DNA of 35,199 bases. Source: Methanobacteriota archaeon. GTDB lineage: Archaea; Hydrothermarchaeota; Hydrothermarchaeia; Hydrothermarchaeales; BMS3B. The notes under the pieces are model-generated. The model ran no database searches. It was given only the letters and a program-made list of their open reading frames with translations, and was not told the DNA's origin. Position 1 is the first letter of the stretch. Every line of letters begins with the position of its first letter. A program made the position numbers and the translations under genes. Below are positions 26,955 through 35,199 of the stretch, piece after piece. Location of the stretch: NCBI GenBank assembly GCA_013152685.1, contig JAADFX010000013.1, forward strand, positions 1 through 35,199. The letters are read 5' to 3'.

Positions 26955-27044
26955 TACAATAATGTTTGCAAAATGCAACGATTACTGTAATGCCCTGTAA
27001 CAAAAAAATATTGACTCGGTACTTGTGGGTGATTAGGAAGGTCT

Positions 27045-27128
27045 GCCGGGGTAGCCTAGCCCGGAAAGGCGCCAGACTCGAGATCTGGTGCTCGCAAGAG
27101 CGCAGGAGTTCAAATCTCCTCCCCGGCG
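27045..27128 (+). tRNA. tRNA-Ser(CGA)
   Basis: GCCGGGG/CCCCGGC acceptor, anticodon arm CCAGA-CTCGAGA-TCTGG (anticodon CGA), long class II variable arm TGCTCGCAAGAGCGC, T arm AGGAG-TTCAAAT-CTCCT. Confidence 0.95.
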
Positions 27129-27266
27129 TACCCCTGCCACCATGGCGCCAGGGTGGACGTGCTAATTCCACACAAGGCTTCAGAAAAACTTGCTCAAACG
27201 CTATTCCCCGGGATATTCAAACACCTTTTTATACTCCGCAGAACCAATAAAAACACCGGTGGTTGT

Positions 27267-28283
27267 GTGACGCTCCTCAGCTGGGGTAAAAAGCTGATTC
27301 TAAATCCCGTGTACTGGCCCAGTGCAGCCTCGCTGGCGAGTTTTATTGTGCTGGTCATCTCGGGCATTGCCCTTGGTTTCTGGTATGAGCCCCACCCCAG
27401 CGTTGCCTACGAGAGCATCCTCTACATCTCGGAGCACGTGGCCTTCGGTCAGGTGATGCTGAGCGTCCACCACTACGCCACAGACGTGCTAATCGCCAGC
27501 ACCCTGCTCCACATGCTGAGGGTGTTTTTCATGGGCACCTACAAGGGCAGGCTCTACCTCTGGAAGGATGGCAGCTACCTCCTCTCCAGGCTCGCTCCGG
27601 CTTCCGCGGATGTCAGGGAGCTCAGCCTCTCGGGCGCGTGGACTACCGGAGTGCTCATGCTTGTGGTCACTGTGCTCTTTCTGTTCACAGGCTACCTGCT
27701 CCGCTGGGACGAGGTCGGCTACTACAGCATACAGATAACCACCTCCATACTGGGCTACACCCCGCTGGTCGGCGAATCGCTGCGCACCCTCATCCTGGGA
27801 GGCACCGAGATAACCTCCCGGAGCCTCGCAAGATTCTACACAGCCCACGTGGTGCTCCTACCCCTCCTCTACCTCCTCCTTCTCCTCCTCCACTACTACC
27901 AGATCAGAAAAACCCGCCTCTACTGGCTCGAGGTGGGTGTCGGAAGCGCCACCGTTGGGCTGATTCTGCTCTGGAGCGTCCTCAGCCCCTTTGAGCTCTC
28001 GGCAAAGGCTGGCGCCGAGCTAAGCGAGCCCCTGAAGCCCCCGTGGCTCTTCCTCTGGCTCTACGTAATAGAGCGCGGCGTCGGGTACATCTCCCCCGCC
28101 CTGAACTCTGTGAACATCCTCGTCCTCCTCCTCATCCTCCTTCTCCTCTTCCTGGTGCCCAAGCTGGACTCCGGCGAGGACACCCCCGAAACCAGAAGCC
28201 GGCGCACAAGAATCGGGCTTGCCCTGGTGGCCCTATTCCTCCTCCTCTCCGCTGCCGGCTACCTATGGGACCCCTCAGCGTAG
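27267..28283 (+). CDS. Cytochrome b (b6/bc-type, fused N- and C-terminal regions)
   Basis: Haem-ligand pairs HHYATDVLIASTLLHMLR and HVVLLPLLYLLLLLLHYY, multiple TM helices, C-terminal KPPWLFLWLY at the position expected for the PEWY motif. GTG start chosen near a GGTGGT sequence. Confidence 0.85.
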   Translation: MTLLSWGKKLILNPVYWPSAASLASFIVLVISGIALGFWYEPHPSVAYESILYISEHVAFGQVMLSVHHYATDVLIASTLLHMLRVFFMGTYKGRLYLWKDGSYLLSRLAPASADVRELSLSGAWTTGVLMLVVTVLFLFTGYLLRWDEVGYYSIQITTSILGYTPLVGESLRTLILGGTEITSRSLARFYTAHVVLLPLLYLLLLLLHYYQIRKTRLYWLEVGVGSATVGLILLWSVLSPFELSAKAGAELSEPLKPPWLFLWLYVIERGVGYISPALNSVNILVLLLILLLLFLVPKLDSGEDTPETRSRRTRIGLALVALFLLLSAAGYLWDPSA

Positions 28284-28450
28284 AGGTACTCCAGAACCAC
28301 AAGCACCCCCAGAAGCACCAGCAGTGCACCAAGCGCAAAGGCTGCGTAGTCCTCTGCGGAGTAAACCCTGGCACCCGCCGCCCCCTCCAGGGCGAATCCC
28401 TGGGCTGCAAGCAGCAGGACGACCGCACCGGGGAGCAGAAGCCGCTGCAT
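28259..28450 (-). CDS. Small membrane/secreted protein, unknown
   Basis: 63-aa ORF MQRLLLPGAVVLLLAAQGFALEGA...FALGALLVLLGVLVVLEYLYAEG: signal-like segment plus one TM helix. Downstream of and co-oriented with the triheme cytochrome gene. Confidence 0.55.
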   Translation of the reverse strand: MQRLLLPGAVVLLLAAQGFALEGAAGARVYSAEDYAAFALGALLVLLGVLVVLEYLYAEGSHR

Positions 28451-28483
28451 AAAAAAATAAAAGGGGTTTTTGAGGCATAAAAC

Positions 28484-28834
28484 TTACTGCATCACCGCTG
28501 GCAGAGCGTGGCACTGAGTGCAGGTTTTCTGGACATCGTGGCACTCCTGGCAGAAGTTCTTGTGCCCCTCGAACTTCTCAAAGGCCTGCTTATGCAGACC
28601 CGTGCGCATGTCCTCCATGGTTGGGGCGTCGTGGCACTGGTCGCACTTGCCCTCGCCGTGGAGCGCGGGCTTCGCCTCAGCCTCTGCCGGCGCCTCCTTC
28701 GGGGCCTCCGTTGCGGGTGGCTGCGCCTCAGGCGCCGCCTCCTTGGCAGGTGCCTTTGTCTCGCCACCCCCTCCGGTGCAGCCCGCAAAAGCCAGCACCA
28801 GCAGCAGAATTCCGGCTATTAAAATCCTCCGCAT
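28484..28834 (-). CDS. Triheme c-type cytochrome lipoprotein
   Basis: Lipobox MRRILIAGILLLVLAFAGC, Ala/Pro/Glu-rich linker, three CXXCH motifs (CDQCH, CQECH, CTQCH) with additional His residues. Confidence 0.88.
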   Translation of the reverse strand: MRRILIAGILLLVLAFAGCTGGGGETKAPAKEAAPEAQPPATEAPKEAPAEAEAKPALHGEGKCDQCHDAPTMEDMRTGLHKQAFEKFEGHKNFCQECHDVQKTCTQCHALPAVMQ

Positions 28835-28915
28835 GTTTCTCACTTCCATCCAGCTTACAGACCAATAAGAAGTGTTCTCCCCGTATATAAATAAGTTTCG
28901 AGGGGCGCTTTCCCC

Positions 28916-29938
28916 TCAGCCGTGGAATCGCCCCGTCAGTGGCACCTCCGCTCCGCAGCGGGGGCATCGCCTGTCCCCGGAAATCCTGTACTCCAGCACC
29001 CTGTATCCCCTCCTCCGGATAAGCAGCCTGCCGCAGGCGTGGCAGTAGGTGCTCTCGTACCTGTGTCCCGGCACGTTCCCTATGTAGGGGTACAGCACGC
29101 CCTCCCTCCTCGCCAGCTCCCTGGCGAACTCCAGCCTCTCCACAGGCGTTGGCGGGGCGCTGAACCTGTGGGCTGGGTGGTACCTGGTGAAGTGCAGCGG
29201 CACCTCCTCGCCCGCATGCCTCAGGTGGTTTTCAACCACATACCTCAGGTCCTCCTCCGCATCGTTTACTCCGGTCACCACCAGGTTCACCACCTCCAGG
29301 TGGACCCCAAGCCGCCTGGCAAGGGAAATGTTCCTCCACACCACCCCGGCGCGGGCTCCGCCGCAGTACCTCCTGTAAACCTCATCATCACCCTTTATGT
29401 CAATGTTTATTGCATCCAGGCCGGCGTCCACGAGCATGCGGAGCGCCTCCTCCGTCATGTAGCCGTTGCTGACGAAGCTGTTGTACAGCCCCCTGCCGCG
29501 GGCGAGGGGAAAAAGCTCCAGGCAGTACTCGAAGAGCAGCGTCGGCTCGTTGAAGCTGACGCAGGTTCCCTGTGCACCCAGCCTCAGCGCCAGCCGGAGC
29601 ATCTCCTCCGGCGGAAGGGGCTCGCTCCTCTCAGGCGGCCTGCTCCTGGAGAGGTGCCAGTTCTGGCACCACATGCATGAGAGGTTGCAGCCCCAGCTCG
29701 AGAAGGTCAGCGCCTGGGAGGCGGGGTGGAAGTGGTAGAAGGGCTTTATCTCCACAGGCCTCATCTCCACTGCGGAAATCCTGGTGTAGGAGGCGGTGTA
29801 AAGCCTTCCGCCGAGGTTTGTGCGCACACCGCAGAAGCCGCGCTCCCCTTCGGGGACACGGCAGCGCCTCTCGCACAGGTTGCACCTCACCTCTCCGTCC
29901 GCGCGCTCGTAGAGCAGCGCCGGGACGAGTCCCTCCAT
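28916..29938 (-). CDS. amrS: Radical SAM protein, AmmeMemoRadiSam system (AmrS-like)
   Basis: CNLCERRCRVPEGERGFCGVR N-terminus, radical SAM CX3CX2C motif CNLSCMWCQNW, FNEPTLLFEY, C-terminal zinc-ribbon cysteines. Confidence 0.9.
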   Translation of the reverse strand: MEGLVPALLYERADGEVRCNLCERRCRVPEGERGFCGVRTNLGGRLYTASYTRISAVEMRPVEIKPFYHFHPASQALTFSSWGCNLSCMWCQNWHLSRSRPPERSEPLPPEEMLRLALRLGAQGTCVSFNEPTLLFEYCLELFPLARGRGLYNSFVSNGYMTEEALRMLVDAGLDAINIDIKGDDEVYRRYCGGARAGVVWRNISLARRLGVHLEVVNLVVTGVNDAEEDLRYVVENHLRHAGEEVPLHFTRYHPAHRFSAPPTPVERLEFARELARREGVLYPYIGNVPGHRYESTYCHACGRLLIRRRGYRVLEYRISGDRRCPRCGAEVPLTGRFHG

Positions 29939-29944
29939 CGCCCC

Positions 29945-30193
29945 TCATCCGCCGGAAACCGGGGGGAAGAAGGCGACCTCGTCCTCCTCGCCCAGCTCCT
30001 GCTCCAGCTCAGCCACCTCGTGGTTCACAGAGACAAAGAAGTTCCCCCCTCTGAAGGCCTCCTCAAGCCCGGGGTAGCGCCTCTTGAGCTCCTCCACAAC
30101 GTCCCTCACCCTCGCCCCTCTCCCGAGGCTGAGCTCCACCTCCGCCACGCCCGCCTTCTCCCTGAACCAGGCAAAGAGCTTCACCCTTACCAT
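29945..30193 (-). CDS. MoaD/ThiS-family sulfur carrier-like protein
   Basis: 82-aa beta-grasp-like ORF MVRVKLFAWFREKAGVAEVELSL...EVAFFPPVSGG with terminal Gly-Gly. Confidence 0.9.
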   Translation of the reverse strand: MVRVKLFAWFREKAGVAEVELSLGRGARVRDVVEELKRRYPGLEEAFRGGNFFVSVNHEVAELEQELGEEDEVAFFPPVSGG

Positions 30194-30219
30194 CGCCCTC
30201 TCGGAGCATGCTAACGTTG

Positions 30220-33006
30220 TCAATCCCAGTACATCCGCGTCCTGGCGTACTCCCGCTCGGCCTTCAGAATCTCCCTGTAGAGCTCCTCCTCGCCCAGAGC
30301 CCTCGCCAGAACCCTCTTCGCAGTCTCGGGACCAACGCCCCGGGCAGCCATGGCGACTGCCGCAGCCCTTCCGTAGGACAGGAAGAGGTTCGCAGAGAGC
30401 TGCAGCTTCCTGACCTCGCGCATCTCCTCCCTGCTGAGCTTCTCCCCCCGCTTGTACCTCCTGTAGAGGCTGCGCAGCTCCCTTGAGCTCCCCTTGAGCA
30501 CCGCCAGCATCCTGGCGGAGCACCTGCCGCAGCGCAGATTCTCGGGTATTGAGCCCACCCTGAAGCTCTCGTACCAGGAGGCGCAGTACAGGCAGAACAT
30601 CTCAACACGGCGCTGGGCAATGCGCCGCTTCAGCGCCCTGAGGATGAGCCTCTCCGCCCTCTCCGGCAGCACCACCTCCCCGTAGTTCCTGAGCCCGGGC
30701 TCTGCAATGGGCGAGGGCTCCCTCCGCCTCTCCACCACCACCTCAATCTCCCCCTCCCGGATTTTCTCCAGCACCTTCCTGGTGCGGGGTATGTCCAGGT
30801 TGTCCCTGAATATCTCCCTCAGCGTCTCCCGGTATATAACGGAGCCCTCGTAGGCGCGCATCAGCCTCCTCAGACCTGAGCTGGTGTAGGTGTAGTCCCT
30901 GGAAATAGCGCCGAAGCGCTTTGCCACGTGCACAAACTTCCACCTGAACAGAGAGGTGCGCTTCAGGCTGGCTGCCAGCAGCTGCTCCAGGTGCTCGGGC
31001 ATGACCTCTAACATTGAGAGCACATCCTCCTCCCCCGGGGTAACGCCGGTGTGGAGAATTATCCTGTACGCGTCGCTTCGAAGCGCAACGCTCTGCCCCA
31101 GCCGGGAGGTCAGGATTATCGCAAACACCCTGCCCAGGGTCTCGTTGACCTTCATCCCGAAGGGGGCATGGACCACCACCAGGCCGGAGAGCAGCTCCAC
31201 GTGGAGCTTCCTCCTCCCGGGTACGGGGATGCCCCTGCGCAGGTGCCTCCTCACGCCGCTCAGCGCCCGCTTTGCGGTGTAGGCATCGCAGGGGTACTCC
31301 GAGAGAGCCCCCTCGCCCTCGCGTGCGGCGCGCTCCCTGAGCTCCGCCACCTCCTGGGCGACCTCGTAGGGCACGGGAATCTCCTCGCCCACCCAGCTTG
31401 GCACCGCTCCGTGCACCTCCGCAAGAGGCTCCACCAGCACCTCGTTTTCCTGGACGCTCACCACCCTCCAGGGCGAGCCTTTAAAGATTATTCTGCTCCC
31501 GGGCTCCGCGTAGTTGACAACGAAGGCCTCATCCAGCACGCCCACATTCTCCCTGGTGACCATGTTCCTGACGAAGTAGCGCTTCTCGTCGGGTATGGTG
31601 GAGAGGTTTGCGTAGTAGTACTCCCGCGAGGCGCGGGTGGTGCCGAAGCGCTCCTCCTCCACCCACAGGAGCCGGAGCTCCGCGAGCAGGGAGAGCACCT
31701 CCTCAAGCTCCTCCAGCTCCAGGTCGGCGAAGGCGTAGCTCCTGCGCAGCACCGAGAGGGCGCGCTCCTTCTCCACCCTCCTGTACTCCAGGGCGATTCC
31801 AACCAGCTGGTGGGCGAGCACATCGTAGGGCTTCCTGTGGGGCTCCACCTCCTCCAGCATCTCCTCTCCGGCACGCCTGGCTATTACCAGCGCCTCCAGG
31901 GTATCGTCGGCGTCGGTGGTTATAACAACGCCCCTGGATACGCCGCCGAGCCTGTGGCCACTCCTGCCCACCCGCTGGATTATCCTAGAGACCTGCCTCG
32001 GGGAGGAGTACTGGACCACCAGATCCACGCTGCCTATGTCTATCCCCAGCTCTAGGGAAGAGGTGCATATAAGCGCCCTCAGCTTACCCCTTTTGAACTC
32101 CTCCTCGGCGGCAATGCGCACCTCCTTGGACAGGGAGGAGTGGTGGATCCCCACCGGCTCGCCCATAATCTTGAACCTGGATGCGAGCACCTCGGCCGCT
32201 TCCCGGGTGTTCACAAAGATGAGCGTGTGCCTGTGCCGGGATATAAGCTCGCGGAGCCTCCTTACCCGGGAGGCGGCGGAAACGCTGGTGAAGAGCTGCT
32301 CGGCAAGCTCGCGGTCCTCCTTCCGGGGGCTGGGGTACTCCACGCTGATGCGCATCTCCTTTGCGGCGCTTACCCTCACCACCTCAACCGGGGCGGAGCA
32401 GCACAGGAAGCGAGCAACCCTGCCTGGAGAGCCCACAGTAGCGCTTATGCCTATCCTCTGGAAGTCGCGCTGTGTCAGCTCCCTGAGGCGCTCCAGCGCC
32501 ACGCTGAGCTGCGCCCCCCGCTTGCTTTCTGCCAGCTCGTGCACCTCGTCGACGACGACGAAGCGGACCCCGCGGAGGTGCCTGCGCATGAGCGGTGCGG
32601 TTAGTATCGCCTGGAGCGTCTCGGGAGTTGTGATGAGCATGTCCGGCGGCGACAGGGCCTGCTTCCTGCGGCGGTAGGCGGTGGTGTCGCCGTGGCGAAC
32701 GTCGATGCGCATCCCCAGCCTCTCGCCCCACCACTCCAGGCGGGAGAGCAGGTCCCTGTTGAGGGCGCGGAGGGGTGTTATGTACAGCAGGCGGATTCCA
32801 CCGCCCCCCTCTCCCTCGGTAAGCCTGCTGAAGATGGGCAGCAGCGCGGCTTCTGTCTTGCCTATCCCCGTGGGAGCTATTAGAAGCACGTGCCTGCCGC
32901 TCAGAATAACCGGAATGGCCGCCTCCTGGATGGGCGAGGGCTTCTTAAAGCCCGACTCGCTGAGAGCCCTCCTGACCTTCTCCGAGAGGAGAGAAAAGGA
33001 CCTCAT
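30220..33006 (-). CDS. lhr: Lhr-type DEAD/DEAH superfamily 2 helicase
   Basis: Motifs GFKKPSPIQEAAIPVIL, APTGIGKTEAALLPIFSRL, TTPETLQAIL, VVDEVHEL, SATVGSP, QRVGRSGHR; long C-terminal Lhr-like extension. Confidence 0.92.
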   Translation of the reverse strand: MRSFSLLSEKVRRALSESGFKKPSPIQEAAIPVILSGRHVLLIAPTGIGKTEAALLPIFSRLTEGEGGGGIRLLYITPLRALNRDLLSRLEWWGERLGMRIDVRHGDTTAYRRRKQALSPPDMLITTPETLQAILTAPLMRRHLRGVRFVVVDEVHELAESKRGAQLSVALERLRELTQRDFQRIGISATVGSPGRVARFLCCSAPVEVVRVSAAKEMRISVEYPSPRKEDRELAEQLFTSVSAASRVRRLRELISRHRHTLIFVNTREAAEVLASRFKIMGEPVGIHHSSLSKEVRIAAEEEFKRGKLRALICTSSLELGIDIGSVDLVVQYSSPRQVSRIIQRVGRSGHRLGGVSRGVVITTDADDTLEALVIARRAGEEMLEEVEPHRKPYDVLAHQLVGIALEYRRVEKERALSVLRRSYAFADLELEELEEVLSLLAELRLLWVEEERFGTTRASREYYYANLSTIPDEKRYFVRNMVTRENVGVLDEAFVVNYAEPGSRIIFKGSPWRVVSVQENEVLVEPLAEVHGAVPSWVGEEIPVPYEVAQEVAELRERAAREGEGALSEYPCDAYTAKRALSGVRRHLRRGIPVPGRRKLHVELLSGLVVVHAPFGMKVNETLGRVFAIILTSRLGQSVALRSDAYRIILHTGVTPGEEDVLSMLEVMPEHLEQLLAASLKRTSLFRWKFVHVAKRFGAISRDYTYTSSGLRRLMRAYEGSVIYRETLREIFRDNLDIPRTRKVLEKIREGEIEVVVERRREPSPIAEPGLRNYGEVVLPERAERLILRALKRRIAQRRVEMFCLYCASWYESFRVGSIPENLRCGRCSARMLAVLKGSSRELRSLYRRYKRGEKLSREEMREVRKLQLSANLFLSYGRAAAVAMAARGVGPETAKRVLARALGEEELYREILKAEREYARTRMYWD

Positions 33007-33776
33007 CTCCGGCTCTTTCCCCGCTGGTGAAGCTCTATTGCGCGCTCCATTGTGAGCTCTCCCTTAGCCACCCTCTCGGCCAGGGCGCGGGAGATGGTTA
33101 TGCTTCCACTGCGCTGCCTGCTGTGCTTCTGGATGTTCTTTATCTCCCCGGGCGTCGGCCTGACCTCCACCCTGCCCTCAAGCCTGCTTCCCGGCTTCAG
33201 GGCGATGTTGACCGCCGCTATTATGTCCCTGACCTCCCTGGAGATGTCTCCCCTGCCCAGGGTGGGCGTGGTGGCGTGCTCATCCACCAGCTCTATGGGG
33301 AAGCTGAAGCTGTCCTGGAGCACCCGGAGGAGGCGCTGCCTGTACACGCCGCCCCCGTTGCCCACCTTTATCCTCACCCTGCGGCAGGAGTAGATGTGCA
33401 TTATGTCCCTCAGGGCGCTGCCCACATCCTCTGGGGAGGTGAGCTGCGCCGCGTGCACCACACTTCCGTCGCCGAGCACCGCGAGCCCCGGCTTCTCCCC
33501 TGGGTCAATACCTATGATGAGCTCCGAGTAGTGCTCCTTCAGCCCCTGGGAGAGGGAGTGCGCCTTCTCCACGGCGATGCCCACGCTCTCCTCGGTTGCC
33601 GCCACAACGCGGGGAAAGTCAATTCTGGCAGCCTCCTCCTCGCTGGTGAGCACTACCCTGACCTTACCCGGAATCCTGTCTCTGAAGGTCAGGCTGTAAA
33701 ATTCAAGCCTCTTCCGCTTCAGCTCCCTCGCGAAGAGGTAGTACAGCCTCGGTACTTCAGTTAGAACCGCTATCAA
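33003..33776 (-). CDS. RuvC/RNase H-fold-like protein
   Basis: IIGIDPGEKPGLAVLGDGSVV followed by ELVDEHATTPTLGRG and REVRDIIAAVNIAL, matching acidic positions of RuvC-type RNase H folds. ATGA overlap with lhr. Confidence 0.65.
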   Translation of the reverse strand: MIAVLTEVPRLYYLFARELKRKRLEFYSLTFRDRIPGKVRVVLTSEEEAARIDFPRVVAATEESVGIAVEKAHSLSQGLKEHYSELIIGIDPGEKPGLAVLGDGSVVHAAQLTSPEDVGSALRDIMHIYSCRRVRIKVGNGGGVYRQRLLRVLQDSFSFPIELVDEHATTPTLGRGDISREVRDIIAAVNIALKPGSRLEGRVEVRPTPGEIKNIQKHSRQRSGSITISRALAERVAKGELTMERAIELHQRGKSRR

Positions 33777-33919
33777 GCCACAACCTCGCCCACTGCACCA
33801 AGTTTGACGTGTTAAAATTGAAAGCCATGGGGGAATGCGTAGAGCTTCATGGTTGGCCTAAGGCCCCGGGTTAGCTTTATATGCCGGACAAACTCATTTG
33901 AATTAAAAGCGGTAGAGGG

Positions 33920-35199
33920 ATGCCTGTGCTCGGGGTTATTCTGGCTGGCGGTTCGGGAACACGGCTGTGGCCGATGAGCAGGGAACTCTATCCGAAGCAG
34001 TTTCTCTCCCTCCAGGGGAGTAGGAGTCTTCTCAGGTCCACCGCAGAGCTTGCGACAGAGCAGCTTGAGGAGGTGGTTGTTGCAACCCACAGGGAGCACT
34101 TCTTCTATGTGAGGGATGAGCTGCAAGATATTGTGCCTGAGGACAACATCATTCTGGAGCCCTTCAGGAGGAACCCCGCACCTGCCATAGCTTTGGCCTC
34201 TCTGTTCATATCTGAGAACTTTGGCGATAAAAACTTCCTGGTCATGCCGAGCGATCACGTCCTGGGCAGGGAGTTTTTTGAACTCGTTCCAAGAGCTGAG
34301 CCTCTGGCAGAGAGGTATCTGGTGGCTTTTGGTGTAAAGCCGGGGCATCCCGCCACGGGCTATGGGTACATAAAGCCTGGAAGGGAGCTCGAAGCAGGAT
34401 ATGAGGTGGAGAGGTTTATTGAGAAACCGTCGAGGGAAAGGGCTGCAGAGCTTATTGAGGAGGGCTGCCTGTGGAATGCGGGCATCTTTCTCTTCTCAAT
34501 CCCCGTGTTGTCAGAGGAGCTGGGGAGGCATGCACCTGAAATAGCGGAGCACATGGGGAGCTTTGATGAGATGCTCAGGAACTATCGCAACCTGCCCAGC
34601 ATCAGCATAGACTACGCCTTAATGGAGCGCTCCTCCAGGTGTGCCGTTGTGCCCTACTCCGGCAGGTGGAGGGACGTGGGAAACTGGAAGAGCGTCTATG
34701 AAATTATGGAGAAAGATGAGAGCAGAAATGCCACTAGGGGAGAAGTGGTGCTCAGGGACACCGAGAGGTGCCTGGTTTACGGAGACGACCGCCTTATCGC
34801 ATGCCTGGGCGTTGAGAACCTGGCCATCGTCGATACTAGGGATGCCCTGCTTGTGAGCAACCTTGAGAGGGTGGAGGACGTAAGGGGGGTGGTGGAGACG
34901 CTCATCAAAGAGGGGAGAAGGGAGGCCAGGATTCACACAACAGTCCACCGCCCCTGGGGATACTATACGCTGCTGGAGGAGGGTGAGAGGTACAAGGTGA
35001 AGAGGCTCTGCATACATCCAGGGAAGAGAATCTCACTTCAGAGGCACCACCACAGGGCAGAGCACTGGATTGTGGTCAGGGGCACGGCGCGGGTTCTCAG
35101 GGAGGTGAATGGCAGGCAGGAGGAGGTGTTTGTTCACGAGAATGAGAGCATCTACATACCGAAGTCTGTGAAGCACCGTCTGGAGAACCCCGGGAAGGT
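33920..35199 (+). CDS. Mannose-1-phosphate guanylyltransferase / mannose-6-phosphate isomerase (ManC/AlgA-like), 3' truncated by window edge
   Basis: VILAGGSGTRLWPMSRELYPKQFLSL, EPFRRNPAPAIALA, MPSDHV, FIEKPSRERAAEL, WNAGIFLF; C-terminal cupin RPWGYYTLLEEGERYKVKRLCIHPGKRISLQRHHHRAEHWIVVRGTA. Absent from the ORF track because there is no stop inside the window. Confidence 0.95.
   Translation, partial: MPVLGVILAGGSGTRLWPMSRELYPKQFLSLQGSRSLLRSTAELATEQLEEVVVATHREHFFYVRDELQDIVPEDNIILEPFRRNPAPAIALASLFISENFGDKNFLVMPSDHVLGREFFELVPRAEPLAERYLVAFGVKPGHPATGYGYIKPGRELEAGYEVERFIEKPSRERAAELIEEGCLWNAGIFLFSIPVLSEELGRHAPEIAEHMGSFDEMLRNYRNLPSISIDYALMERSSRCAVVPYSGRWRDVGNWKSVYEIMEKDESRNATRGEVVLRDTERCLVYGDDRLIACLGVENLAIVDTRDALLVSNLERVEDVRGVVETLIKEGRREARIHTTVHRPWGYYTLLEEGERYKVKRLCIHPGKRISLQRHHHRAEHWIVVRGTARVLREVNGRQEEVFVHENESIYIPKSVKHRLENPGK

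Noticed and set aside
26680-26985. Chromosomal replication origin
   Set aside because: No orc1/cdc6 gene nearby and no recognisable ORB/mini-ORB arrays; an A+T-rich core plus palindromes alone is insufficient.
25711-27128. Integration of the recombinase module into tRNA-Ser with a 3'-end duplication
   Set aside because: I looked for a second copy of the tRNA-Ser 3' end (CTCCTCCCCGGCG) near the module and did not see one; unlike at tRNA-Thr, no att duplication supports this.
26611-27250. ORFs 26611..27171 -, 26677..26865 + and 26966..27250 +
   Set aside because: They run through tRNA-Ser and palindromes and encode no recognisable protein.
1-35199. CRISPR array or cas genes
   Set aside because: No regularly spaced direct repeats and no Cas-like proteins in the window.

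Overview
The window is a gene-dense, GC-rich euryarchaeal chromosome segment; lineage is inferred from gene content only. Read left to right it carries: an ABC-2 exporter, ATP-dependent DNA ligase, an OB-fold lipoprotein, mre11-rad50, a DUF1786 operon, a DUF835-like membrane protein, a metallophosphoesterase, a class-V aminotransferase, a TrkA-N/DHH protein and rnhB. Next come tRNA-Thr(CGT), a small A+T-rich insert with a DUF433/DUF5615 toxin-antitoxin-like pair, a long GC-rich inverted-repeat-rich non-coding region, and a chemotaxis operon (mcp-cheW-cheY-cheB-cheA-cheC-cheD-cheR). The right third has thiD-thiN, a wHTH regulator plus short serine recombinase, palindrome-rich non-coding DNA, tRNA-Ser(CGA), a b-type cytochrome with a triheme lipoprotein cytochrome, an AmrS-like radical SAM protein, a MoaD-like protein, an Lhr-type helicase, a RuvC/RNase H-fold-like protein, and a partial manC/algA-like gene. 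The most interesting places are: (i) a 13-nt exact repeat of the tRNA-Thr 3' end bounding the toxin-antitoxin insert; (ii) a putative structured RNA at about 16200-16650; (iii) the wHTH/minimal serine recombinase with its adjacent perfect palindromes; (iv) the Rieske-less cytochrome b/triheme cytochrome locus; and (v) a soluble chemoreceptor with paired cysteine-rich PAS domains. No database search was run. All family calls come from motif recognition.
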